The notes under the pieces: generated by a model
The model's input: the letters and a program-made list of their open reading frames with translations, nothing else
Told to the model about the DNA's origin: nothing
The model's database searches: none
Program-made: the position numbers and the translations under genes
From: Linnemannia schmuckeri
Taxonomy: Eukaryota > Mortierellomycota > Mortierellomycetes > Mortierellales > Mortierellaceae
DNA: 64,000 bases
Assembly (NCBI GenBank): GCA_029449235.1
Contig: JANATG010000004.1
Span: 1,984,001-2,048,000 of the forward strand
Direction: 5' to 3'
Shown here: piece after piece, positions 49,423 to 61,800 of the stretch
Numbering within the stretch: the stretch's first letter is position 1
Layout: every line of letters starts with the position of its first letter

Positions 49423-51432
49423 ATGTCGCCACAACAGTACAAGTTCGGTCCTGCCAAGGCCAAGGAGTTCTACACTGAAAACAATGTCATCTTCCTGACA
49501 GGAGCCACTGGATTCGTCGGCAAGACCATTCTCGAAAAGCTTCTCCGCTCGTTCCCTCAGATCACAAAGTAAGCAGCTCCCTTCCATTTTAGCATGGCCC
49601 ATGCGTTGCATTTTCTATCCCAGACCTTATCCTTCACTATTGACGGGTACCCCTTTCGTCCGTCTGTCGTTTCTTGATTCCCATCAGGGTCTTCCCTCTT
49701 ATACATACATACCATGCAACAGATATGATTCATCCCTTAAACATGAGGGTAAATTGGTAAAATCAAGTGGCCTGGAGTCTCACACACACCTACTTTTTAC
49801 ATACGTTCCTTCCAACAGGGTGTACTTGCTAGTCAGGCTATCAGGGACAAAGACCCTTCAGGACCGTGTAGAGAACGATGTCTTTGCCAGCAGGATTTTT
49901 GACACCCTCCGATCCCAGTTCTCGACCCCTCAAGAGTTCCATGAGAAGATCATTCGAAAGATTGTCCCCGTCCGAGGCGATATTACGGTCGACTGGTTGG
50001 GTCTTTCTGAGGCTGACCAGCGCATGATCCATGAGGACACTCGGGTGGTGATTAATAGTGCCGCCTCTGTCAGTTTTGATGACCCCCTGAACAATGCTCT
50101 TGAGGTAAGCTTCTTTACCACATCACTATTGTCGATGAGCTTAACTGGGAACAAATCCAAGTACGCAAGTTGCTGACTGATCAGAGATATTAATATGAGA
50201 CAAACAACCTCCATTTGCCACCAACTTCTTATCCAGATGAACACCAGAGGCCCCTTCCGCACATTCGAAATCGCGAAGGGAATCAAGAACCTCGCCGCAT
50301 TCGTCCACATTTCCACCTGCTATGTCAACGCCCCCATGTTCGATGCCCACATCGACGAAATCGTCTACCCCCACCCTCTAGGAGAACCCGAGGCCATCTA
50401 CGAGTCATTAACTAAGATGTCCTACGAAGAGATCCGAAACTATGAACGCTCCGTCGTCCTCAAGACCTACCCCAACACTTATACGTTCTCGAAATCCTTG
50501 ACGGAACATTTGGTTCAGAAACAGTACAAGACGATGGGTTTGCCTATTGTCATTGTTCGTCCTTCGATTGTTACTGCAGCCAAGGCGGAGCCTGTCCCTG
50601 GGTGGGTCGAGGGTGTTGCGGCTGCTAATAAGGCGGTTGTTTCGTGTGCGCTCGGTCAAGTCCAAGAGTGGATCGGCGATGGCGTAAGTTTATACTTTGT
50701 TTTTTTTTTAGCTTGTGTAAAAAAGTACTATATTACATATGACGGCAAATAACCCCTAATTGTTACTCTCTCTCTCTCCTTTATTTTCCTTCCTCAAAAC
50801 TCTAGTCAAAGAAGACGGATCTGATCCCAGTAGACATTGTCGCAAAAGTCATCCTCCTCGCTGCTACAACCGCATCCAGTTCCCAACCCCACCCAAACAT
50901 CTACCACGTCGGGACAAGTAGCATCAATCCCATCACTTGGGGTCATTTCGGAACCTGCCTGACCGACTACTGGCTCGCCGTCGACCGACCTCGCCGTCGC
51001 GTCTCGGACGATATCCGCTTCGAAATGTACGACTTGCCTGTTTTCAAGAAACGATTCGATCAGCGGTTCGGAGAACAGATCAGGACGCTGGCTCAACACA
51101 AGGATAGCAAGAAGCTCAAGGTCCGCATCTCCAAGGCCATGGCAGTCCCTATGACGTTCAAGACGTTCGCGTCAAACCAGTGGTTCTTTGATGTCAGCAA
51201 CACGTTGGCATTGGACGATGCTGCACCCGTGGAATTGAGGAGCGGATTGAGGAGCGGGATGGATTGGGATCGGTATATGGAGGATTATAATGCGGGTGTC
51301 CATGCGTTTATCTTGAAGGAGAAGGTCGTCCGTCCCGCCGGTGGCGCTAGTTACTCGATCCAGCCCCTCAAGAGGAAGGAGCTCCCAGCAGCAGTAGCGT
51401 CCGAGAAGCCCGAAATCGTCGCCAGACTCTAG
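49423..51432 (+). CDS. Fatty acyl-CoA reductase (FAR, alcohol-forming)
   Basis: Reduces a fatty acyl-CoA to a fatty alcohol with NADPH, the entry step to wax esters or ether lipids. Four exons, 49423-49568, 49819-50104, 50237-50683 and 50806-51432, give 501 residues, the usual FAR length. The NADPH-binding motif TGATGFVG (26-33) and the catalytic YxxxK in YTFSK (Tyr 226, Lys 230) are intact, with the preceding HISTCYVN segment typical of FARs. The C-terminal part (about 360-470) matches the sterile-type FAR domain in layout. No clear C-terminal membrane helix was seen, unlike many animal FARs. It converges on the asparaginase gene with a 162-bp gap and is the last gene of the metabolic region. 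Confidence 0.9.
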
Positions 51433-51594
51433 ATCCCCATCATCTACCCAGCACACTACTCTCCTCTTCCTAGACCTATTTAAAACATGTAGCATCTCAA
51501 CTGTCATGAAAAATATAATGCAAAAATAATGATAGGAAGAAAAATCTACAAAAAAGATGAATCTATGATAAGTCGATGTTTGCGGATGATAACA

Positions 51595-54500
51595 CTAATT
51601 AGACTTGGCAAAGAAAGATGCACCGCAGGAGCCACAATCGCCTGCCTCATCGACACAGGTGCGCCCGAGACGATCCTTGATGGTCACGTCAATCTCAGGG
51701 AACTTGTTGAGAAGGTAATCCAACACCGCATGGCGATGCTCGGCCGCGACAATGTGCATCACCGTACGCTGATCAAAAAGAGGCCGGTTCAAGTCATAGC
51801 CGGCCTCAGCAATCATGGAGACACGGGATAAGTCACCCTCAGTGGCAGCAATCATCAACTTCCATCCTAAGTCAGAGACTTCCGAGTCGTTAAAGTGGGC
51901 GCCAGTCTCACGAAGGACGTTGACGACCTCCAGGTTGTTACTTCTTGTCACAGCATCGTACAGAGGGGTGTGGTTCAAACGATCACGGACATGGATCGAC
52001 GCTCCATGACTCAACAGGAAGCAGACAACGTCCAAGTGACCAGCGCTGCAGGCAATATGAAGAGGCGAGCGTCCCTCCCAGTCTCCGCTGTTCATCCCAA
52101 TACCATCGCCTCCCATGACAGCCGTTCCTCCCAAGAAGCTGGGGGACGAGGACCGGGTGTTGTCACTGCTGGATGGTCCAAGGTTCTGTGAGACCTTGTT
52201 GGGTCCCTGTCCATCAGCCATTACTTCCCATAGCTTCTTCAAGCCCTCAAGATCTCCACTTCCAGCAGCACCACAGATCAGCAAAGGGTACAGGCTCCTT
52301 TCGATCCAGCGCTGGTCCTCTTGGGACAAAGACCCAACTCCCAGCTGCGAGTCAGCACTGGGGGAGAGGGTGAGATCCTCCGTCCCAGATCCAGCATCCG
52401 ACGACGTGTCAGACTCGTTGCTGGCAAAGTGGAACGTCTTTTGCTTCAACTGCTGGGCTACTTGCTCGATCTGCTTCTCCATCAATTGACCCTCAGTAGG
52501 CGCCTTGCTAGGAAGAGACCGACCATTCTGCGTCAACAGTCCATTGGAGGCAGCTCTGAAGAGGAGCTGGAGCAACGAGTGGGTGCGGTTAATGTAGCTG
52601 AACCGGGTACGAGGCTGGATGACTGTCAGTTCACCACGCATGTTCTTTGTCATCATCTCGCGAACTTTGGAAATGGGCAGATTGTGTCCCAGGAGGTAGG
52701 AGAGCTTTGTGAGTGCACACTCGGGCGTCATATCGTTTCCGGGAATAACACCAGCGTTGTAGAGGACTTTGCCAGTCTGGTATGCATCCGTCACCAAACC
52801 ACGCTTGCCTAAATTTTAATGATGGGAAAAAAAGGGTTAAGATTATGAATTAGGGCACAACGGCAGAGTGCAGGACAAATCGAACCAAAGAAACTAGAAA
52901 AAAACTAGAGAACGATAGTTCCACGTACATTGAGTGCAGTTGACAATGACGACACCGCGGTCGCAGGCTTCCTTCAGGGCAGCAATCAGATCGGCGCGAG
53001 TCGAAGGTGCGTTACCGGCACCGTAGGTCTCCAAGACAACTCCTTGGATGGGAGGTGCCAGGAAGGTCCTGATGGTAGTCTCGGTGATGCCAGGAAAGAG
53101 ACGCAAGCTGGCTACATTGGAGTTCATCGACTTGTGAGCACGGAATCGAGAAAGGGAAGTTGGACGAATGACCTCGGACCAATTCACGTCTAGCATTCAG
53201 CGAGGGAGTACATTAAAAAATATATATGTCAACATTCCAGCCCCAACAAAAGGATAAAATTAAAAAAATAAAAAAAAAAAAAAAAAAAAAAAAAGGCAAG
53301 CTGCGGAAGTGTGATCATGATCTCGTACCGATGTTGATGCCGACTTTAACGAGGGGTGGCAGATTGGGACTCTCGAAGGCGTTAAAGTCGATGGCGTCGA
53401 GCTTTGAAGAGCGGTTGCCCCTGAAGAGCTTGTTGCTGAAATAAAGGGAGACTTCGGGGATGACAAAGTGGCCTGCGATGGTGAGTGCGCCGAGGAGATT
53501 ATCGATGGCATCGTTTCTGATCTCGGTGATGGGTACCTGAGAACCTGTGATGATGACTGTCTTTCTATAAACGAAGAAACGACGCAGGGGTTGGGTGCGG
53601 GGGCGGGGAAGGGGGAGGATGTTCTTGTTAGTAAAGTTCAATATGGAAGGAGAGCAACAACTGCAGAATGTAACGGACAATTGAGTCCAGATTCCTCAAA
53701 GAGCAGTTTGTTGTTGTTGTTTTGTTGTTCTCGTCGAGATAGATGTCTCCGTGTGAAAAAAAAGAAAGAAAAAATTAAGGTGCGGGGGTTGAATGAAAAT
53801 TTTCCACGCTCCGCTCCGCCCAAACATTATTGTTTTTGTTGTTTTGTGTCCATGTTGACATTTTAAAAAAGAAGAAAAGAGATGAACAGAAATGTCATCA
53901 AAACAATCGTAAATACAACAGCAAACCCAAACAAACGACTAACCGGCCAGTCATCCACACACACCACTTAATCTCTTTCCCTGAACTTCTACTTATGTAC
54001 TCCCCTCCAAGCCCCGCCGCTCACGCCACCCCCGCAACTTATGGTGCTGCTGCTCATCTGACTCATTTGACTTACCCAAGATCTTCAAGCATAAAGCTCA
54101 GCGCGCTTGCAGTGTAGGCCATCGTGTCAGTGCCATGCAAGACAATGAAGGAATCGTAGAGCTGGTAGTTGGCCTCAATGTCTGTCGCAATTCGGACCCA
54201 GTCCGTCATGGTCATATTGCACGAATCTAACAAAGGGTCATATTCCAAAATTGAGTATCGGATACGCTTGCCGTAAAGCGAGGGTGGTGTAATCAAGGAT
54301 GGGATTTTGCCTTGACTGTTGGGCAAATGCGAAAAGCAGGGGAGACGGATCTTGTTCACTGGAGTATTGGGAGGGAGAGTGGCGCCGGACGCGGTTCCGT
54401 TGAGGGTAGCATGCTCAGGGGGGATGGTATGATGGGTAAAGAGTCCATTCATGGCAGAAGTATGGGGCTTGAACTGGAGGTCTACGCTGGAATTTGTCCG

Positions 54501-54946
54501 CGAGAGTCGTCCAAACACTGTATTCAGCGAAGGGAGATCGTGGAATCGAGCCTGACCAGACAGAGTATCCGCGAGGAAATTTGGCACAGGGACATAGCCG
54601 AATTGCTTTGTGTTGCTCATTCCGATGGTGCCTCCGGTATATATCACCAACACCCTGGAGACCTCTAATACGCGTTGAGACGAAAGCGGGTATCAAGAGG
54701 AGGTACGAAAGGAAGATGATTAGAGGGAGTTGGATTACACAGAAAAGGGAGAGATGTATGCAGATCGGATTATTTCTGTGCGGTATGGCCTCTGGATTTC
54801 ATAGAAGCCAAAAAAAAGGGGGGAAGAGGAGGGGGCGTACCACAGGGGAGCATCTCGTCGATGTACTGCGAGAGCTGGTAGTCGACGGCAGCATTCTCGA
54901 AGGCGATGGTGTCGAGGCTGTCTGATGGGATTGAGGTGGACTGCAT
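51595..54946 (-). CDS. L-asparaginase (type I) with C-terminal ankyrin repeats
   Basis: Hydrolyses L-asparagine to aspartate and ammonia; the same architecture occurs in the animal 60-kDa lysophospholipase/asparaginase (ASPG). Five exons, 54841-54946, 54076-54664, 53329-53564, 52929-53189 and 51595-52808, give 801 residues. The nucleophile motif YTGGTIGM (Thr about 45-48) and the second active-site motif [11 protein letters not shown] (212-222) are intact, and GSQVPI and [11 protein letters not shown] follow as expected. Between the two motifs lies an expanded Ser/Pro/Thr-rich segment (about 90-150), longer than in bacterial enzymes. About four ankyrin repeats occupy the C-terminus, beginning at [18 protein letters not shown] 25-A run lies in the intron at 53270-53294. 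Likely cytosolic; no signal peptide. Confidence 0.9.
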
Positions 54947-55563
54947 GAGGGAATGAAAGGGAATGGAGAGGAGTGAGTTGCTGAATGAGAAATAAGAAAA
55001 AGAAGTAAAAAGTAAGAAGAAGCAAAAAAAAAAAGAATACGTTCTGAGCAAAAAGTATCGACAAAAGGACTTAGCGCTAAAAAAAAAAAAAAAAGGGGGG
55101 GCGGGCACTCTTGTAAGTTGAACCCAGACCCGCGAAGGAATGTCCACGTGACCCAAGAACCCTTTGCTTCTCCCAAATTGTGCTTTTCCTTGTGGCCTGC
55201 CTATTGGTGCAATCCACGCACCGTTGAAGTTGTTATTTTTCTTATCGTCACCTTGTCAATCTTCTTTTTCTACAATCACCTCTTCGCTCCTTACCTCTCC
55301 TTCCTTCCTTCCTTCACCTCCTTCCCTCCTTCCTCCTTTTCCTCCTCTCTCTCCTCCTCCCTCTTCTTCTTTTATCTATCCTTCGTGCAAGGCTGGATCC
55401 CTTTTGAGCACAGCAATACACCATGCCGCCAGTAAATACATCTCTTTTTCCCAATCTCACTCTCGAACTACTATCACACCTCAAAACAACGGTCTCATCA
55501 TCCTAACACCATCATCTCGTCAACCTATGTCATACTTGATCAACAAAATAGCCCCACCAGCCA
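54947..55563. promoter_or_regulatory. Divergent promoter region of the asparaginase and glycosyltransferase genes
   Basis: This 617-bp gap has an A run (55081-55094) and a strongly CT-rich stretch (55255-55380). An ATG at 55423 followed by a possible GTAAAT donor could form a three-codon first exon (MPP) joined to 55561; the simpler start at 55564 was used. Confidence 0.5.
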
Positions 55564-58500
55564 ATGTACTTTGCGCAGGATGTCCCCGTCCGGTATAAGC
55601 ACTTGAGCAACACCCTGCGAGTCCTCTGCCTCTTCCCTGCCGTCTGGGGTGTCTACAACCACCTGGCTGAGGCCAACAGCATGGATAACCGCCAAGCCCG
55701 AGCACTCGATCCTACGAAAAGCTCCGCTCTTGACAATTATGTGGGCATCCTCTGGGTGAGCAATTGGATCCAATTGAGGACTCGTGAAAAATACGCGCCA
55801 GGCATCAATACTTCACTGTGTGTACATTGAACGTCTCGCGCTAACAAACTATTGCATTCTACTATCTTGTGCGGCTTTGCTCATAGTGTCTTCTGGCAGG
55901 ACTCTGGACCTACTGGCTCACCAACAGTCTGATCCGTCGGTGGTTCATCCACTACGAGCCATGGCCAGCTATGATTCGACTCCTTACCCTGGGCACAATC
56001 TTCTGGTTTTCAGTCATGTACTTTGTGAGTTACTTTGGTGCAAACGAGCCCATCTGGCCATGGATGGTCATCTGCGCGATCCTTGCTGTCGCCCAGACGA
56101 TCCAGATTCTACACTTCCGAGCCCGTGGTCTCTATGGCTCAGAAAACAAAAAGCCAAGACGCGACGGGAAGTCTTTAATCTACAGGACAGTCTTGATCCC
56201 AGGAGGCATTATCACATTCATGACCATGGTCATGCTCCTTCACCAAAACAACATGCGCCCTTCGAGTGCAGAGGCGATCGCGACCGGAGGAGCTACCGGG
56301 ATCATGCCCACTAGCGACGCCAAGCTCGTCATTCAGGCTGCACAGATCCAGGTGTTGATCATCATTCTCTCTTCATGGACGCCCAAGGCTCTTCAACGTC
56401 GTCAGGAGATCCGCGACACGACCTTGAAACTTGTGCCACCTAACTCTTCAAAGTTTGCCTACACCTACAAGTTTGTCCTCGGTGAGGCACCCAGCAACCA
56501 CGCCAAAAACTCGTTGGGTCCCAAGATCAGTCAGGAGATGCAAAAGTACGACGACCTCTTGCTCTTGCCCATATCAGACGCTGCCAAGGATCATGACTAC
56601 AAATCGTTCAAGGCGTTAGAGTGGAGCAACAAGTTCAAGTTCGACTTTCTATGCAAGACCGAGGACGACGTCTTTGTTCGATGGGACACTGTTGCCCAGG
56701 ATCTTATTGAGCTCGGACCATCGAAGCACTTCTGGCGAGGCTTTGCATTCTGGTATGTTTCAGGTTTCTGTGATTGAAACTGGGTTGCATTGAAGAAAGG
56801 AAAAAATCTAACCATATTTGAATATTCTTCCTTCCAGGGCCATGGAACCAATTGGAAGTGACGATGCAAAGATCGAAAACAGAGACGCTCGCCGAGGACT
56901 CGACCCGCCCTTTGTCTCCAGTACCTTGTATACCCTCTCGAGAGACGTTGTCACTTTCTTGACATACCCCGGTCCCCGTGTCTTCACCAAGAACGAGGCA
57001 CAAAACATCGGTAACTGGCTTTACTCGTTCGATCTCAAGCCCATACACGACAGACGCATCCAACAATGGGACGTTTGTGAAAATGACATGATTGCAAAAC
57101 GCTTCAGCGACTCCTTCAAACCCCTCGAATCCATGGAAGACATGTACAAGAACGTGCAGGAGGGTCGACCCCTTTGCACAGGGTTCCGGCAGGAACGTTG
57201 TGCGCCATGTTACTCCTGCAGCAACCGAATGGGACATTGGAGAGAGCGCGGTCTAAGCTGCGACAGCTCTCAAGGTATTTCCTTGATCCGCAGCGACTCC
57301 AATGATCTTGGTTCAACTGTCAACCTCAGGGACTCCATGCCAGGATTGGCTGCCAAGCCAAAATGGATCATCCCAGGAATTTTGAGCGACACAAGCAGCA
57401 TCTACTCTGATACGGATGAGTGGGTTCGACTTCACTGGGCTATCTGGACGACCGACCCCGCTAAGACCTGGAAGCAGCGTCACTATCAGGCTATCGAAAC
57501 CGTCTTTGTCCACAACCCCAACGCTGTGCTCATCGTCCTCTCCAACACCCTCCCAAGCAACTTCTTCTCAGCCTACACTCGCCAAGGCTATCAAATCCAC
57601 ATCATGGCCGTTTCCAAGGAACTTTTGCTGCACCGAAAGTGGTTCTTTAGCGCAGAAACGGAGGAGTGGATTCGTCGGTGGGAGGAGTGGTCCAAGAAGA
57701 GTCCATATTTCCCTATTCATTTGGCCGATTATATTCGTCTCGTGGCGATCTACAAGTACGGAGGTCTCTACATGGACATGGACGCTCTCTGGGTTCGTGC
57801 CCCCGGCGACAGTACGACAGAGTTTATCGGATCCGACATTTCCGATACTGAGAGCGATCATGCATGGAGTCTAGATGCCAACAACACCTACCTAGCGAAC
57901 GGAGTAATGCGATTCCGACGTGGTCGAACCATGTTTAGGGAGATTGCGGAGAACTCTTTCACTGCCGCAAAGTACGACCCCAAGTGCTTCAACTGCGGTG
58001 GCCCCAAAGCATTCACAACCTATGTGAAGACTCGCCGATCCCTGCTCGAAACTAATGGACTGCATATTTTGCCTCGGGAAGCACTCTACCCTTACAATTG
58101 GAAGGAGATTGTGCCTGCACTCAGGAAAACCGACAGGGCCGAGGACGATGTTCTCCGCATCGAGGAACATGGTCTCAGCATCCACCTCTACGGTAAGGTG
58201 ACTAGCGGGTCGGACATTGAGGAGGGCAGTGTCGTCGGTGCAGCGCTCAAGATTTGGGGCCTAGACCTTTCACCGCCATTCCAGTCCAGCCCAGGAGGCC
58301 CAAGGCTACAGGGTCCCAAGATCCTGTATTACCAAACTCCTTCCACTCCTTCCCAGTCCGAGGCCAGGAGCACACTCCTTGACAAGGTGCCCGGGTCATT
58401 CAAGGGCATTTACGCGGTGTTTGTTCGTGGAGGGCGATCGGCTGATGGATTTATTACGAGAAAGGCGTCGATCCTGATCACTGTCAAAGTGGGAGCCATT

Positions 58501-58722
58501 GCCACGGATGCATCGGGAGCTGGAACGAGGAGGATCCAGATGGATTTGGGTCAGTCGATTACAATGGCTCAGCTTAACTTAGCGCTGTCGCGGTTACGGT
58601 ACATCCCTCCGACAAGTGCAGGATGGGACGGTGCAGACCACATCAAGATCCAGGTGGAGTTTGGACTTATGATAGAACAGTTGGATATTCCAGTCATCCG
58701 GAGGGCAACAAGACTTGCATAA
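55564..58722 (+). CDS. Membrane-anchored double glycosyltransferase (GT31-like plus GT32-like)
   Basis: Predicted Golgi enzyme with two catalytic units. Three exons, 55564-55755, 55887-56752 and 56838-58722, give 980 residues. Several N-terminal hydrophobic segments (about residues 65-130 and 175-250) would anchor it. The first transferase unit has KFDFLCKTEDDVFVRW (EDD about 323-325), typical of beta-1,3-galactosyltransferases (GT31). The second has an ADYIRL motif then YKYGGLYMDMDALW (DxD about 665-667), typical of the DXD sugar-binding family GT32 (alpha-1,6-mannosyl or alpha-1,4-type transferases). A Cys-rich patch (about 455-470) separates them. A C-terminal 150-residue extension is not recognised. 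Donor sugars cannot be inferred. Start uncertain by three codons. Confidence 0.8.
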
Positions 58723-58877
58723 ACACCCCGCGCGTCAAGCGCGTTTTTAATTTAGAAAGATATAAAAGATAAACAAAGTCACATTCACAGACGCGATTTG
58801 TGTTCCTGCAGTTTTTGCCTTACCTTTTTTTTTTTTTTTTTTAATACTACACCCTTCAATAACCTTTAAGCATCGAA

Positions 58878-61800
58878 ATGGCCGAGAAAAAGACTGGTGG
58901 CACCAACAAGACAAAAGTAGCGGCGTTCTCGCCTGATGGAAGGTGCGACTCCCATCTATAGAAAAAACTCTGTCTCAATCCCGAAGATGTCCACAGGCTG
59001 ATCGTCATCGACGTGTTATTTTCGTTCTGTTGTAATTCATTAGATACGTTATGGTGAGCGGTCCTGAAAACGTTTTCCTTCATCGTCAGCATGGAGGCGA
59101 CATCACCGCCGGCGAAACCATTGACATTGACGAGGACCCAGAATGTCTCTCTGCTTCAGTAAGCCATTGCTTGTAGACCTGGGAAGTCGCCTGTATCTTC
59201 CCAATGAAACATCTGTTGCCACCAATTTGTGTTCTGATTCCAATAGCTTATTTTTTTTTTGACCTCTATACACATTATAATAGAACCGAATCCTTTATGC
59301 AGGATATGCCTCTGGCTTGGTGAAGAACTATGACTTCATTAGAAAGGAAACGTTGGGGGCCCTTACTCGCTGTGAACTGGCAGTCAGATGTTTAGCTGTC
59401 TCTGACCACGGGAGGTTCCTGGCAATCGGAACAGAGTAAGAGGATCACACACATTCTCAACTTGTCGTCCGCTCTACAATATCAACAACCAACAAACACC
59501 ACTTGATGGATTGACACCCACGACTTCTTTTCCGCTGCATAATAGGGGTACCGAGATCAAGATTATCGACACTGAAGATATCGACATGTGCTGGTCGGTC
59601 AAGGGTCATAAGAAGGCTGTCAATTGTATGGCATTTGATCCGCTCGGAAATTTCTTGGTAGGGTCTCACAGAATACATAGTTGCCATTATATGAACGTGC
59701 TTGGAGCTTCAGCTACTTACACCATTCTTCCTACATATTTAGTTGTCGTCCAGTTGTGATGGAACCATCATTGTTTGGGACATCAAGGCAAGGGATAGCA
59801 AACCATATGAGATCATCAATATTTCAGAGCCCATCATAACATCGTAGGTGACAAGGGGGACTAAATGAAGAATGCTTTCACAAGACGTATTCAGCAAGGA
59901 GCTAACTGCCTCCCCCTTTTCACATTTAAATCGTACATAGCCCGGTCAAAAGCTTCCCCCTTGCGTGGCATCCTTCGGGCGAGTTCTTTGTCGTAGGAAA
60001 GGACAAAGGTTAGCGTGACACACATCTGCAGCACGGTTTTGAAGCATATATATTATTTCGAATCAATGGATTCGACATTCTTGCACAATTAATCTAAACG
60101 ATATTATTCAATGCTTAGATATCACCGCCTATCATAGACATACATGGAAGAAGTCGTTCACATATCGCACTGGATCAGCAGCTGTAAGTGCTTAAGGAAG
60201 ATTGCAATACGGCATTTTTATCTCGGCGACCATAACCTCAACTAACTTTTGTTGACATATTGAAACCCCACAGATGCCCTTGTCGGTCCAATTTTCCCCT
60301 AACGGCAAATTCCTGCTCGCCAGATCTAATAAGGACAACGCCTGGGTTTGGCAGTACAAGGAGAAAGAAAACCCTTGTTCTGAGTAAGAATTCTTCACAG
60401 CTGATACCCTCTACAAACGGCAAGTTTTGGCATAGGAGATAATTTGGTCCGCAACCATATTTACCATTTGTTGCATATTATATGCTTAGATATACACACG
60501 CTGCAGGAGGAATGACCGGGGCTTCGTGGAAGATTGACGAGAATTCAATCACTATTGTAGGTCACCGACTGTTGCTGGTTGGAGATTTACCCTACTTGAC
60601 TTTTATTGGCGTTGCTAACCAAACTACCCTCTCATCTTGGTATTTCATTCTCAGGCTGACAAGAAGGGCAAGGTCAAAGTATGGGAGGATGTCGTTGATC
60701 CGGAGAAAGGATCGCCTTTTGGCCAGCCGAAACCTGATCCCCTCGAGGGACTTTTTGACGCTGCTGCAATTGATGGGGATGCCAAAGAGGACGAGGGTAA
60801 CCAGTGGCGATTAATTTGTCATGAGTTCATCTGAGTAACTGTGAAGTTATGGAATCAACCGATATTAACCTATTATGTTTTTGGTATCGATAGAAATGGA
60901 GCACGCAGAAGTGAGCGACGATGAATCCTTGCACGACTTTGTTGTGGATGATGAACATGGTCATTATATTCAGGAAAGAACCAGTGGCGCTTCTGCAGAA
61001 AAGAATGCGACCGCTCGTGGGGTCAGCTTCAGCTCTGCAAAGGCGATGCAGCCCGTGAAGGTGTTACATCCTCGATTCCAGCCTGGAGCGACTTCATCAG
61101 ATGGACAAAGGCGATACCTCGGTAAGATAAATATGTCCATCTCGTATTGCAAGGTTCTAGGATAACCAGCATCTTGTTAACTCACACCAATACTGTCGTC
61201 CATCATATAGCTTTCAACTTGCTGGGTCTCATTACATCCGTTCAACATGAAAACCGCTGCACCGTTGTTGTCGAGTTCCATGACAAGGTGACCAGCCGCG
61301 GATTCCGTTTTTCTGACAACTCAAAGTTTTCGATGGCATACCTTGGTAGGCGCTACGACACTTAGTGGAATTGTTTGTTCCTTTTTGCGGTGCTCCCAAA
61401 TTAAGGAATACGCCAGTTAACCACCAGTTTCGTTACAATAATAGGTATCAATGGGGCCATTTTTGCTGCTCCTACCATTGACGAAAACCCCAGCACAGTT
61501 TACTACAAGACGCATGACAGCTCGCTTTCAAAATCAGAGTGGCAAATTTATTTGCCTGAGGGAGAGGATGTCACTGGTAAGATTTTCACGTACCACAAAA
61601 CACATGGCAAGGTATACAATGTCATTCACTGCCATTTTAACACATATTTTGCTTATTTGCTCAATAGGTATCGCCTTGACTAAGGATGCTGCCATTGTGG
61701 CCACGACAAGAGGCTTTGTTCGGACGTTCTCGCAGAGTGGAATCCAGACTGGAATCTTCAGCGTTGGCTCAATTGTTGCCGTTGCAGGACTTCACGACTT

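Noticed and set aside
17231..51432. A complete OleABCD olefin pathway
   Set aside because: Although the ligase has an OleC-like C-terminal motif, no thiolase (OleA) or alpha/beta-hydrolase (OleB) is present, and the reductase is FAR-like.
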